A DNA stretch of 64,000 bases from Halorientalis persicus (GTDB taxonomy: Archaea > Halobacteriota > Halobacteria > Halobacteriales > Haloarculaceae): the NCBI RefSeq assembly GCF_900110215.1, contig NZ_FOCX01000011.1, positions 62,001 through 126,000 on the forward strand, in the 5' to 3' direction. Both the position numbers and the translations under genes were made by a program. The notes beneath the pieces were generated by a model. That model was not told the DNA's origin and made no database searches. It saw only the letters and a list, made by a program, of their open reading frames with translations. Shown here one piece after another: positions 27,100 to 35,165 of this stretch; the stretch's first letter is position 1; the number at the start of each line of letters is the position of its first letter.

Positions 27100-27131
27100 T
27101 GCTGTCGCGAACGATTCGTGAGCGACAGCAA
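27099..27131 (+). terminator. Perfect 10-bp hairpin directly after tRNA-Arg
   Basis: TTGCTGTCGC (27099-27108) pairs with GCGACAGCAA (27122-27131); the loop itself contains CGAA/TTCG. No T-run follows, so it may be part of an attachment site or a processing signal rather than a terminator. Confidence 0.4.
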
Positions 27132-27186
27132 TCGGCACGAGGATTTGAAGTAGACCAAGAGGGAGCGAAGCGACCGAAGTGGGTGT

Positions 27187-27209
27187 GGTTCAAATCCCTC
27201 GCCGCCCGT
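27187..27209 (+). repeat. att-like direct repeat, copy 2 (detached tRNA 3' end)
   Basis: Exact 23-nt copy of the tRNA-Arg 3' end, 110 bp after the first. The DNA between carries no gene, so if an element was ever integrated here it is deleted or this is a minimal remnant. A further T-arm-like segment, GGTTCGAATCCCTCG, lies at 27391-27405. Confidence 0.7.
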
Positions 27210-27387
27210 CCACCTTTTTCTCCTCGGGTGACTCGCTACGCTCGTCACCACTCTCACCAGAACACGGAGTGTTCTGGTTGGCTCACGAGAGCTGTGCTCT
27301 CGTGAACGTCGAAAAACGTGGGCGAAAAACGGGACCGCACATTCGTTCGGTCCCGGGAACCGCGCTCGCTTCGCTCGCGCGGATGCT
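27210..27387. repeat. Structured repeat element, copy B (with five stem-loops)
   Basis: It starts with the same CCACCTTTTT as copy A and carries the same boxes in order: AAAAACGTGGGCGAAAAAC (27312-27330), GGGAACCGCGC (27355-27365), GCGCGGATGCT (27377-27387). Between them the stems differ from copy A but remain paired, for example GGGACCG/CGGTCCC (27331-27337/27348-27354). Before the first box there are extra hairpins, including perfect stems CCAGAACAC/GTGTTCTGG and TCACGAGAGC/GCTCTCGTGA. No coding frame is convincing. Confidence 0.7.
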
Positions 27388-27413
27388 CGTGGTTCGAATC
27401 CCTCGTCGCTCCG

Positions 27414-28685
27414 TTAGGAGTCCACGTCCTCGCTCACCACGCTCGCGCTCGCGGTGAAGCCGACGGCCCGCAGTCGCTCGGCGAGCGGTTTTCCGATGGC
27501 CGACGCGGGCGTCAGGACGCCGCCGGACAGCGGGGAGTCGGTGTCGTCTTCGACCAGGCACATCGCGGACTCGCCGAGCATCCGTGCGGTCCCGCCGTAG
27601 CCCGGGTCGCGGTCGGCACCGATCACGGCGTCGACGGTGAAGGGGCCGTCCTCGTTGGTCCCCTGTCCGCGCACGCGAACCCGGAAGTGGCCCTGTTCCA
27701 TCTGTTCCTCGCTCGGCCCGTCGCCGGGGTCGGGGAACACGAAGCGCTCGAGCGCAGAGCGCGTCGGGCCGATGGACATGGCGAGCGTGAACAGCCCGAG
27801 CCCGCCGGAAATCAGGCCCGCGGTCGCCGCACCGCCGAGCCCGGGGCCAGTGGGGATGACCTCGGTACAGCGGAAGCCCCGCCCCCAGGGGTACTCCAGC
27901 AGTGCGTTACTGCGGCGAACCACGCGCTCGTTCACTGGGGCCATCGGCGACGGGGCCGTCCACGACGACCGCAACGGGTCTTTTCGGGGGAGGCGCTGCT
28001 CGCCCGGATCGACGCCCTCGCGCTCTCCCGGTGGGGCCAGCGAGTACGGGTTCCCGAGCACCCGTCTGACCTCGGGGTCGTTCGACGCGGCCTCGAACAG
28101 TTCGGCTGCACTGGCCAGCGTACCACCACTCACACCGCCGCTCCCGGATTCCACGTAGATCCGGACCTGGCTACAGGGGGCCCCGAACTCCGCCCTGGCG
28201 AACGACTGGGCGAGCAGGGTGCCCAGATCGGCGGGGACGGAGTCGAAGCCACAGCTGTGGACGATCCGTGTGTCGGCGTCCACCGCCGCGTCGTGGTACT
28301 CGTCGACGATCTCCCGGGTCCAGTTCACCTCGCCGGTCAGGTCGCAGTACTCGGTCCCGGCCTCGACACACGCCTCGACCAGCGGGGTCCCGTACGTCGT
28401 GTACGGGCCGACGGTCGTACAGACGACACGGGTCTCACGGGCCAGTTCCCGGAGAGTCTCCGGGACCGTCGCGTCGCCGAGCACGATGGGGACCGACTCC
28501 CACTCGTCGCTCCCGTCGACGAGGTCGGACTCGACGGCTTGCAGCCGGGTTTCGTTTCGACCCCCGAGGGCCAGCGACAGGGTGTCGGGTGTGTACTGTT
28601 CGGTGAGGTACTCGGCGACGAGGCGGCCAGCCACGCCGGTTGCACCCCACACGACCAGATCGTATCGTCGGTCAGTGTTCGACAC
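27414..28685 (-). CDS. Saccharopine dehydrogenase / trans-acting enoyl reductase family protein
   Basis: 423 residues starting at GTG. The N-terminal Rossmann fold reads VVWGATGVAGRLVAEYL; 'TTVGPYTTYGTPLVEACVEAGTEYCDLTGE' and 'IVHSCGFDSVPADLG' are hallmark stretches of the saccharopine dehydrogenase-like reductases. In haloarchaea such proteins are placed near lipid or polyketide-like reductases, but the substrate is unknown. The C-terminal half has a glycine-rich hydrophobic segment that could touch membrane. The gene ends just beyond the tRNA-derived repeats. Confidence 0.8.
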   Translation of the reverse strand: MSNTDRRYDLVVWGATGVAGRLVAEYLTEQYTPDTLSLALGGRNETRLQAVESDLVDGSDEWESVPIVLGDATVPETLRELARETRVVCTTVGPYTTYGTPLVEACVEAGTEYCDLTGEVNWTREIVDEYHDAAVDADTRIVHSCGFDSVPADLGTLLAQSFARAEFGAPCSQVRIYVESGSGGVSGGTLASAAELFEAASNDPEVRRVLGNPYSLAPPGEREGVDPGEQRLPRKDPLRSSWTAPSPMAPVNERVVRRSNALLEYPWGRGFRCTEVIPTGPGLGGAATAGLISGGLGLFTLAMSIGPTRSALERFVFPDPGDGPSEEQMEQGHFRVRVRGQGTNEDGPFTVDAVIGADRDPGYGGTARMLGESAMCLVEDDTDSPLSGGVLTPASAIGKPLAERLRAVGFTASASVVSEDVDS

Positions 28686-28877
28686 GGGTATCTACTCCCG
28701 GTTGTGGGGCCACGGGCTCAAGGGTTGCCATTGCGTGTGACTCTCTGGCGTGTGTGTTCGTTCCTCGCATCCAAACATTCATAATTGCGTAAAACACTCG
28801 TAGGAACCAGACTGGGGGAACGACGATGCAAGAACACGCCTACAGTGAGAGTCGGACAGACGGGGGCGACACGGGCG

Positions 28878-29237
28878 GTGAGCGACGAGGTGAGGCGGAT
28901 GGTTAGGAGTGCGATCGCCCGCGTGCTGTTGGACGCGGCTATCGTGGCGCTGATCCTGGCGTCGATCGTGGAGGTAATCATCGACGTTCGGGGAATCGAC
29001 ACGCCGGAGTTCCTCCCATCGACACTGGCTGGACTGTCGCCGTCGGAGCCGGCGACGGCACTCGGCGTCGGTGGTATCGCCGTGCTCGTTCTCGGGATCG
29101 TCGTCGAGATGGCGCTCGTCGGCCCGCTACCCGGTGGCCGGTTCCTGGTCGGGACCATCGCGGTGCTCGCGTTCCTGCTCACCGGCGGGTTCCTCATCGG
29201 TGAGGAAGAGGAAGACAGTAGCGGCTACGGCGGGTGA
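28878..29237 (+). CDS. Small membrane protein, unrecognised
   Basis: 119 residues from a GTG (VSDEVRRMVRS), or 112 from the ATG at 28899. Three hydrophobic spans are seen (about residues 14-33, 53-75, 82-100), followed by a short Glu/Asp/Ser/Gly tail. The frame is open further upstream to 28785, but those codons look like non-coding sequence. No family recognised. The ~190 bp before it hold only an AT-rich promoter-like stretch (CATTCATAATTGCG near 28776-28788). Confidence 0.5.
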   Translation: MSDEVRRMVRSAIARVLLDAAIVALILASIVEVIIDVRGIDTPEFLPSTLAGLSPSEPATALGVGGIAVLVLGIVVEMALVGPLPGGRFLVGTIAVLAFLLTGGFLIGEEEEDSSGYGG

Positions 29238-29363
29238 CCCGTCGCCCGGGGTGTCCATATACGCACCCCGGACGCCGATAGAGCCGCTACACTCGTGCGA
29301 CGCGGCTCGTTCTCGACGGCCCGGAGCGGCACGGTTTTGCCTGTCGCGGTCCCAGCGCGGGGC

Positions 29364-29660
29364 ATGGAGTCCATCGACGACGTCGAAACGTTTCGGGCGG
29401 AGCTGACAGAACTGCTCGCGGCCGCCGAGGACGGAGGTGTCTCCTCGGACGCCGTGGTGGGGCTGTTGACCGCGCAACTCGCGGGGATGCGCGGCGACGT
29501 ACGCCTCCCGCTGTCGATGCCACCGGAGAGGGCTCGGGAGTTCACCGATGAGGCGAGCGACCACGTCGGTGAACGGATGGAAGTTGATCTACTCGTCTCC
29601 GAGGACGTGATTCAGGATCTAGAACTGCAGTTACAGGTCTTCGAGCGGCGACGCGACTAA
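29364..29660 (+). CDS. Small hypothetical protein, mostly helical
   Basis: 98 residues, acidic, without signal or membrane segment. It begins MESIDDVETFRAELTELL and ends with a probable amphipathic helix DVIQDLELQLQVFERRRD. I do not recognise a family. The leaderless-type ATG follows GGGGC, with ACGGTTTTGCC ~25-30 bp upstream as a weak promoter. Its 3' end overlaps that of the convergent rhodanese gene by 4 bp. Confidence 0.55.
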   Translation: MESIDDVETFRAELTELLAAAEDGGVSSDAVVGLLTAQLAGMRGDVRLPLSMPPERAREFTDEASDHVGERMEVDLLVSEDVIQDLELQLQVFERRRD

Positions 29661-29980
29661 TCCTCGGTTTCGAGGTCGAACTCCCAGGCGTCGTAGCCGC
29701 CGGCGAGGCTGGTGACGGTGGCGTCGTCGTCGATGCCTTCGTAGGATTCGAGTAGCCGACCGGCCTGGACCGAGCTGACCCCTTCCTGACAGACCATGAC
29801 GACCTCGTCGCCCCAGTCGATCTCGTCGATCCGGCCGGCCAGCTGGCCGTAGGGGACGTTCGTCGCGCCGGGGATGTGGCCGGCCGCGTACTGCCGGGGC
29901 GGACGGGTGTCGACGACCTGTACGTCCGCGCCGTCTTCGAGTTTTGACTGTAACCGCGACGGGGAAAGCTCCTCGACCAT
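29657..29980 (-). CDS. Single-domain rhodanese-like sulfurtransferase
   Basis: 107 residues with one rhodanese domain: 'VQVVDTRPPRQYAAGHIPGATNVPY' is the CH2A-like region and 'VVMVCQEGVSSVQAG' is the active-site loop with catalytic Cys in CQEGVS. It moves sulfane sulfur, with acceptors unknown. I chose the ATG of MVEELSPSRL; longer versions add Arg-rich non-conserved residues. Another rhodanese lies at 48302. Confidence 0.85.
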   Translation of the reverse strand: MVEELSPSRLQSKLEDGADVQVVDTRPPRQYAAGHIPGATNVPYGQLAGRIDEIDWGDEVVMVCQEGVSSVQAGRLLESYEGIDDDATVTSLAGGYDAWEFDLETED

Positions 29981-30085
29981 CGCCCGCCCGTAGACACGGC
30001 GCGGGCTAAAGCCCATCGTCCCGATCCGGTGAGACTTGTGTCCGACCAATAGAGCTAAATAGTGGTGTGGTATACCATATCATGT

Positions 30086-30265
30086 ATGGCGTCAGCACCG
30101 AGCGACGACGAGATCTTCGATCAGTTCCTCACGGAGCGCGGGCACGAGACGGAGCAGGTCGGCTGGGACCGGAGCTACAACAAAAAGCAGTGCCCGGAGT
30201 GCGGTGGCCTCCACGACACCGCGGCGACAGAGTGCTCGGTGTGTGGCTGGGGACCGGGCAACTGA
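30086..30265 (+). CDS. HVO_0416-type small zinc finger protein
   Basis: 59 residues with two CPxCG-like knuckles, CPECG and CSVCG, the pattern of haloarchaeal zinc-finger micro-proteins. The N-terminal 'SDDEIFDQFLTERGHETEQVGWDRSYNKKQ' matches the HVO_0416 family as I remember it. Function unknown; such proteins bind zinc and some affect swarming or biofilm in Haloferax. GTATACCATATCATG just upstream is AT-rich, and CTAAATAG at about 30055 sits at TATA distance for a leaderless mRNA. Confidence 0.75.
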   Translation: MASAPSDDEIFDQFLTERGHETEQVGWDRSYNKKQCPECGGLHDTAATECSVCGWGPGN

Positions 30266-30394
30266 CGGCCACGCGCGGCGCGCGGAGATTTTTCTCGGCG
30301 ATTCGATGCATCAAGAGCCGCTGAAGCCTTCGAAAGAGAGCGTCCGACAGGAGTGAGGAGTCCTGCGCGGGTCGATGGGTGAACGGGCGGTCGG

Positions 30395-30883
30395 CTACAG
30401 CTCGTCCAGCGAGTCGTGCAGGAACAGGCCCAGTGCCAGATGGTGGTACATCGCCTGCTCGATCTGCGACCGGGCGGCGTCCTCGTCTGCGACGGAGTAC
30501 TCTTTGGTCCGCACCAGCTCGTGCATCGACAACACGTCGTCGCCTTCGATATCGTGGAGCCGTGGGTACACCGTTCCCGGGCTCAGTTGGGCGTCGAACA
30601 GCCGCGACAGGTCGTCGATCAGCGCCTTCCCGTGAGTGCCATCCCGCAACGCGATCAGCGCGATGAGGATCTCGTCCAGGTTCTGTTTGACGATCTCGTC
30701 GTCGAACTCGAACGACTCCTCGACTGCCAGTCGTTCCATGACCGAAGACAACACCTGCTCCGGGTCGTCTTCTTGACCGGTGCCTGGGGCATCGGGTGAC
30801 GCCGCCTCCAGATCGTCACCGGCCGAAAGTTCTTGTATCAGCGTATTCACCAGCGGACTCGTGCTCACGTTATCTCCGGACAT
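30395..30883 (-). CDS. PadR-family transcriptional regulator
   Basis: 162 residues. After ~55 variable acidic residues comes a winged-helix domain: 'NLDEILIALIALRDGTHGKALIDDLSRLFDAQLSPGTVYPRLHDIEGDDVLSMHE', the PadR N-terminal pattern with its recognition helix around SPGTVYPRL. Its targets are unknown; the divergent 217-bp intergenic region with mirrored TATA boxes is the natural place for autoregulation. ATG chosen at MSGDNVSTS. Confidence 0.75.
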   Translation of the reverse strand: MSGDNVSTSPLVNTLIQELSAGDDLEAASPDAPGTGQEDDPEQVLSSVMERLAVEESFEFDDEIVKQNLDEILIALIALRDGTHGKALIDDLSRLFDAQLSPGTVYPRLHDIEGDDVLSMHELVRTKEYSVADEDAARSQIEQAMYHHLALGLFLHDSLDEL

Positions 30884-30928
30884 TGGCAATCACTTGGACT
30901 CGATCCACACTCATCTCTCTCTACCACG

Positions 30929-30985
30929 GATATATAATGCCTCTCCCCCGGTTTCCGAGAATGAAAATGGGTATATAAAGGCATT
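30929..30985. promoter_or_regulatory. Divergent promoter pair with inverted TATA boxes
   Basis: TATATAATGCC (30931-30941) and TATATAAAGGCATT (30972-30985) form an inverted repeat centred near 30958, with AATGCC mirrored by GGCATT. Read leftward, the first box would serve the PadR gene with a ~20-nt leader; the second points rightward. This is a strong operator candidate. Confidence 0.6.
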
Positions 30986-31100
30986 TTCACGCGCTGAAAG
31001 AACCCCCACAGGACCGGGCACGATCGCTGGCCGACTGGACTTTCTCATCGGTGATACTCCCCGCAATATCTTTTTACACTGGTGGACTCTACACGGCATA

Positions 31101-31454
31101 GTGGCAGAGGAACGTAGTATCGAGGAGGTCCTCGACACGATCGGGGACGAGAACGCGCGGGAGATACTCGCGGCGATCAGTATCGAGCCGCGCTCGGCCA
31201 AGGAACTGGCCGAAGAGTGTGACCTGTCGCTTCCCACCGTGTATCGACGCATCGAGATCCTCGAGGAACACGACCTCGTCAAGGATCGGACGCTGGTGGC
31301 CGACGACGGCAACCACTACAAGATCTACGAGTCCAACTTCGACAGCACCGTCATCTCACTGGAGGAGCAAGGAGAGTACCGGGTGCGGATCTACCGCGAG
31401 GAGAACCTTCCCGACCGGTTCAGTCAGCTCTGGGACGAATTGAATCCGGAGTAA
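31101..31454 (+). CDS. Winged-helix HTH regulator (ArsR-like)
   Basis: 117 residues starting at GTG. 'VLDTIGDENAREILAAISIEPRSAKELAEECDLSLPTVYRRIEILEEHDLVKDR' is a typical ArsR-like HTH with recognition helix LPTVYRRIEIL. Its partner is probably the small membrane protein at 31550, a pairing I recall as common in haloarchaea. The T-rich box CTTTTTACA at 31070-31078 lies ~25 bp upstream and fits a leaderless promoter. Confidence 0.75.
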   Translation: MAEERSIEEVLDTIGDENAREILAAISIEPRSAKELAEECDLSLPTVYRRIEILEEHDLVKDRTLVADDGNHYKIYESNFDSTVISLEEQGEYRVRIYREENLPDRFSQLWDELNPE

Positions 31455-31549
31455 GTCACGCGCCGTCCCGCGGTCGTTCGGGACGGGCACCCGGCGCACG
31501 GCGAACTGTCCGACGTACTTTTATATTCAGTGGGTGAGCAGAGGGTGCC

Positions 31550-31852
31550 ATGGTCGAGACGGTGGCGATCGCGCGCGGGGTCCTCGTCCTGATGCGACTC
31601 GTCACGTTCGGGTTGACGCTGGGGATCACGCTGATCAGCTTTCAGGCGTACCGGAAGAAACAGTCGGAGAAACTCCAGTCGGCGTTCATCGGCTTCGCCT
31701 TCATCAGCATGGGTGTCGCCATCACCAACGTCATCACGCAACTGGGTGCCGGCGGCGGGACCTCCTCGCTCCAGTTCATCTTCCTCCAGATGACCGAGAC
31801 GATCCCCTTCATCATCGGTTTCGCCATGCTCTATCTCTCGCTGTACCGCTAA
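31550..31852 (+). CDS. Small membrane protein paired with the HTH regulator (DUF7521-like)
   Basis: 100 residues with three hydrophobic spans (about residues 8-29, 43-62, 76-96) and a cationic patch 'AYRKKQSEK' between the first two. It fits the haloarchaeal DUF7521 proteins as I recall them, which lie downstream of ArsR-like regulators. Function unknown; a membrane signal passed to the regulator is inference. A TATA-like TTTTATATTCAG at about 31518-31530 suggests a separate promoter. Confidence 0.6.
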   Translation: MVETVAIARGVLVLMRLVTFGLTLGITLISFQAYRKKQSEKLQSAFIGFAFISMGVAITNVITQLGAGGGTSSLQFIFLQMTETIPFIIGFAMLYLSLYR

Positions 31853-31937
31853 CTACCGACGAGGGAAAAATTCGCGTATGGCCGGTTCGGAATCGAAGCC
31901 ACGTTGCTTATGAGTGAGTAGCACCATTAGTGGTCTA

Positions 31938-33779
31938 ATGACCGACACGACGCCCGAAGTGGTTCGCCTGTTCGGGGGGCCGGGGAGCGGGAAGACCACG
32001 GCCCTGCTGGACCGGGTCGAACAGTTACAGAAAGAGGGGGCAGACGTCCGTGATATCCTCGTCGTCTCGTACACACGCGCGGCGGCCGCGGAGATCCGCG
32101 AACGCCTTGCAGAGCGACTGGACATGACCCCGCGAGCCCTCCGGGGGAACGTCTCGACGATGCACGCGAAGGCGTACGAACTCCTCAATCTCTCGCGTGG
32201 CGACGTGGTGAGTGAATCTGACAAAGAGGAGTTCTGCGAGGAGTACGGCATCGAGTACGAGGACGAGAACAAGGGGGCACGCCGCCGCAGTGCCCGTTCG
32301 ACGACCATCGGCAACAAGGTCATCGCGACCAGCCAGTGGCTCCAGCGCACCCGCCGTGACGTGGCCGACTGGTACGACGTGCCATTCAAGTGGAACGTCG
32401 AGAAAGTTCGCCTCCCCCCGGAAGAAGACCCCAACTCCCAGACCGGCAACAAGTACACGCCGACCTGGCCCTCCGACGACGACCGGATCGACGTACCCGA
32501 GGCCGTCCGCGCCTGGCGTGCCTACAAAGGCGAGAACGGTCTCGTCGGCTTCGCGGATATGCTCGAACGCGTCAAACAGCGCTCGCTCCTCCCCAACGTC
32601 GAGTACCTGGTGATCGACGAGTTTCAGGACATCACCACCCTCCAGTACGACGTGTACGAGGAGTGGAAGCCCCACATGAAGCGGGTCCTGATCGCGGGCG
32701 ACGACGACCAGGTCGTCTACGCCTGGCAGGGTGCCGACCCCGACCTCCTGCTGGACGAGGACGTGACCGAGGACGAGGTGCTCCCGAACTCCTACCGGCT
32801 TCCCTCGAAGATCCTCAACGTCGTCAACAAGGAGATCAGCCACATCGAGAAACGGCAGGAGAAAGACCTCGAACCGCGCAAGGAGGGCGGTCGCGTCGAG
32901 GCCCCGCCCCGCCCTTCGATGCTCGATCTGGTCCGGAACGTTCGGGCCACGCTCGAAGAGGACGAGGACAGCACGTCGATGATTCTGTTCCGGGCGCGCT
33001 ACCAGATGTTCCAGTTCATCGACGAGTTCATCGGTGAGGGGATTCCCTTCCAGTGTCTGACCGACCAGCGGATGTGGACCGACCGGCTGACCCAGTACGT
33101 CCGGGCCGTCGAGGCGCTGGCCGAGGACGAACCCGTCACGGCCCTGCAGGCTCGGCGGCTGGCGGATATGCTCGCCGACTCGGCCTTCGGCACCGGCGAG
33201 CGTGACGAACTGTTCGACGCCATCGACGAGGTCCAGGAAGAGGCCGACACCGACGACCTCGCGGAGATCACGGTCGAGCCCGAGTTCGTCCGCGATCACG
33301 CGCCGTTCATGCCCGATCCGCGGTCGGCGGCCGATATGCTCCGGAAGGTCACCAACTTCCAGGAGCGGTCGGTCGACGCCTACTTCTCGGGCGAGTATCA
33401 GGGGCTGGCCACCGACGCGGTGCGGGTCGGGACGATCCACTCCGCGAAGGGTCGCGAGGCCGACCACGTGTTCCTCGCGACCGACCTCACCGAGAAGGTG
33501 GTCGAGCAGATGGCCGCGACCGTCGAACAGGAGGGTCGGGACGTCCCGGGTGTCGAGGAGTTCACCAAACACACCGATCCGGTGCCGACCCTGACCGACA
33601 ACGAGCGCCGCGTGTTCTACGTCGGGATGTCCCGTGCCCGCGAACGGCTAGTCCTGCTTGAGAATCTGGTCGACGGCGCGCCGACGCTGCCTATCGACGT
33701 GTTGCTGGAGAACGAGCCCTCCGAGAAGACCGTCGACCAGTTGCTCGACGAAGCGAAAAACGCCGTCGCGGTCCAGTAA
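31938..33779 (+). CDS. UvrD/Rep-family superfamily I DNA helicase
   Basis: 613 residues with the SF1A helicase motifs: I GGPGSGKTTAL (residue ~12), Ia 'VVSYTRAAAAEI', II 'YLVIDEFQDI', III 'LIAGDDDQVVYAWQGAD', IV 'NSYRLPSKIL', V 'VGTIHSAKGREADHVFLA', VI 'FYVGMSRARERLVLL'. It unwinds DNA 3' to 5' during repair or replication restart. It is shorter than bacterial UvrD (about 720), as in haloarchaeal relatives. It probably has its own promoter, ~70 bp beyond the preceding small gene. Confidence 0.9.
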   Translation: MTDTTPEVVRLFGGPGSGKTTALLDRVEQLQKEGADVRDILVVSYTRAAAAEIRERLAERLDMTPRALRGNVSTMHAKAYELLNLSRGDVVSESDKEEFCEEYGIEYEDENKGARRRSARSTTIGNKVIATSQWLQRTRRDVADWYDVPFKWNVEKVRLPPEEDPNSQTGNKYTPTWPSDDDRIDVPEAVRAWRAYKGENGLVGFADMLERVKQRSLLPNVEYLVIDEFQDITTLQYDVYEEWKPHMKRVLIAGDDDQVVYAWQGADPDLLLDEDVTEDEVLPNSYRLPSKILNVVNKEISHIEKRQEKDLEPRKEGGRVEAPPRPSMLDLVRNVRATLEEDEDSTSMILFRARYQMFQFIDEFIGEGIPFQCLTDQRMWTDRLTQYVRAVEALAEDEPVTALQARRLADMLADSAFGTGERDELFDAIDEVQEEADTDDLAEITVEPEFVRDHAPFMPDPRSAADMLRKVTNFQERSVDAYFSGEYQGLATDAVRVGTIHSAKGREADHVFLATDLTEKVVEQMAATVEQEGRDVPGVEEFTKHTDPVPTLTDNERRVFYVGMSRARERLVLLENLVDGAPTLPIDVLLENEPSEKTVDQLLDEAKNAVAVQ

Positions 33780-34025
33780 TCACTCGTCGTCGTCCTCGGG
33801 CGTCTCGACGACGGAACTGGCTACGTCCTGTGCGGCGTCGGCCGCCACGTCGGTTGGCTTGGTGACGTACTCCTCCGCGGCGATCATCAGGGCGGCGACG
33901 AGGATGAACGCGCCGCCGACGAGCCGACTGCCACTGAGGAATTTGTCGAGGCCGAACAGCGCGACCGGTGCGGCCAGTATCACCGCGCCCATCAGGCCGA
34001 ACGTATCGAGGATGCCCAGGCCCAT
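33780..34025 (-). CDS. Small membrane protein with acidic tail
   Basis: 81 residues: two hydrophobic helices (about 8-27 and 35-53) followed by an Asp/Glu-rich tail 'DVASSVVETPEDDDE'. No family that I can name with confidence. The start MGLGILDTFGLMG was chosen because upstream codons are Arg/Gly-rich non-coding type. It is convergent with the helicase (stops adjoin) and divergent from another membrane gene. Confidence 0.6.
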   Translation of the reverse strand: MGLGILDTFGLMGAVILAAPVALFGLDKFLSGSRLVGGAFILVAALMIAAEEYVTKPTDVAADAAQDVASSVVETPEDDDE

Positions 34026-34114
34026 CTCGCCTGCGCCTTGGGAGCCACCGGACAAAAGCGGTGGGTGTTCGGCCTCGCGACACGTTTTTGCGCCTGGTCC
34101 GTCTGGGTTCGCGT

Positions 34115-34498
34115 ATGGTCTCCCGCGAAAGTCGCGTCGCCCTCGCCGCCCTCTCGGTCGCCGCCCTCGTCGTCGCCGTGAGTCTCGCTTTGAACCTCGA
34201 AGCGATGCTCCCGTACGGAAGCACGATTCTCTATCTGGTCGCGTTCCCCGGTCTCGCCCTGCTCGTCCCGCAACTGTATCTGGCCCGGACGACCGACGAC
34301 CCCGGAATGTGCAAGTGGCACCGCCGTGCCGGACTCGGACTCGCCGGGCTGATGACGCTGGCCGGCGCGGGCGTCGATCCGTCGGGTCGGACGGCGATGC
34401 AGGTGATCGGCGTGGGACTACTGATCGCGCTCTTGGTCTTCGAAGCCGTGCAGGGCTACTACGAGTCGTCGCTGTTCGAGGGCGCCAGCGCCGAATGA
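34115..34498 (+). CDS. Four-helix membrane protein, unrecognised
   Basis: 127 residues with four predicted spans (about residues 6-26, 36-55, 72-88, 97-115). The loop 'ARTTDDPGMCKWHRRAG' is cationic. No family recognised. GTTTTTGCG ~28 bp before the ATG is a reasonable leaderless promoter. It is followed after 34 bp by riboflavin synthase on the same strand. Confidence 0.6.
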   Translation: MVSRESRVALAALSVAALVVAVSLALNLEAMLPYGSTILYLVAFPGLALLVPQLYLARTTDDPGMCKWHRRAGLGLAGLMTLAGAGVDPSGRTAMQVIGVGLLIALLVFEAVQGYYESSLFEGASAE

Positions 34499-34532
34499 AA
34501 ACGGGTTTCGGCCCGCCCCGCCTAGGGGGGGT

Positions 34533-35165
34533 ATGTTCACCGGCATCGTCGAGCGGACGGGCGAGATCACCGACGTAACCGACGACGAAGGGGGCCGCCG
34601 GCTGACGGTCGCGGCCGACCTCGACGACCTGCATCACGGCCAGAGCATCGCCATCAGCGGCGCGTGCCTGACCGTCGAGGAGTTCGGCTCGGACTGGTTC
34701 TCCCTCTTTCTCTCCGAGGAGACACTCGACCGGACGTATCTCGGCGAGTTGACCGAGGGCGACCTCGTGAACGTCGAGCGGGCACTGCCCGCCGACGGGC
34801 GCTTCGACGGTCACGTCGTGCAGGGTCACGTCGATGGCACCGCCGAGGTGACTGCTGTGGAGCGAATCGGGGATGATTGGGCGTTCCGGTTTTCCATTCC
34901 AGAGGACATGGAGCGCTATCTGGTCGAGAAAGGATCGGTGACGGTCGACGGGATCAGTCTCACCGTCGCCACCCTCTCCGAGGCGGACTTCGGCGTCGCG
35001 GTCATCCCGGCGACCTACGACATCACGACGCTTTCCGAGAAGTCGGTTGGCGATCCGGTCCACCTGGAGGTGGACGTGGTGGCCAAGTACGTCGAACGAC
35101 TGCTGGCGGCCGACGCCGATCTGACGGCGAGCCAGACACCCTACGCCGAACGATTCGAGGACTAG
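34533..35165 (+). CDS. ribE: Riboflavin synthase (alpha-type)
   Basis: 210 residues with two lumazine-binding repeats. The invariant N-terminus MFTGIVERTGEI is present; 'SIAISGACLTVEEF' and 'GSVTVDGISLTVATL' are the matching core strands of repeats one and two, and 'FDGHVVQGHVDGTAEV' opens the second repeat. It dismutates two 6,7-dimethyl-8-ribityllumazines into riboflavin. Haloarchaea use this bacterial-type enzyme rather than the RibC of methanogens. It is convergent with the PrsW protease (4-bp overlap). Confidence 0.9.
   Translation: MFTGIVERTGEITDVTDDEGGRRLTVAADLDDLHHGQSIAISGACLTVEEFGSDWFSLFLSEETLDRTYLGELTEGDLVNVERALPADGRFDGHVVQGHVDGTAEVTAVERIGDDWAFRFSIPEDMERYLVEKGSVTVDGISLTVATLSEADFGVAVIPATYDITTLSEKSVGDPVHLEVDVVAKYVERLLAADADLTASQTPYAERFED

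Noticed and set aside
26184-27257. Minus-strand frame crossing gndA end, ferredoxin and tRNA-Arg
   Set aside because: It runs antisense through a tRNA and ends in the tRNA-derived repeat; typical spurious call at such loci.
27383-27413. Possible second tRNA gene near the GGTTCGAATCCCTCG segment
   Set aside because: Only a T arm and part of an acceptor strand are present; no D arm or anticodon arm upstream, as the preceding bases form another hairpin.
28826-28906. 26-codon frame before the small membrane gene
   Set aside because: It has an SD-like GGGGG but is hydrophilic, non-conserved-looking and overlaps the start of the next gene in another frame.
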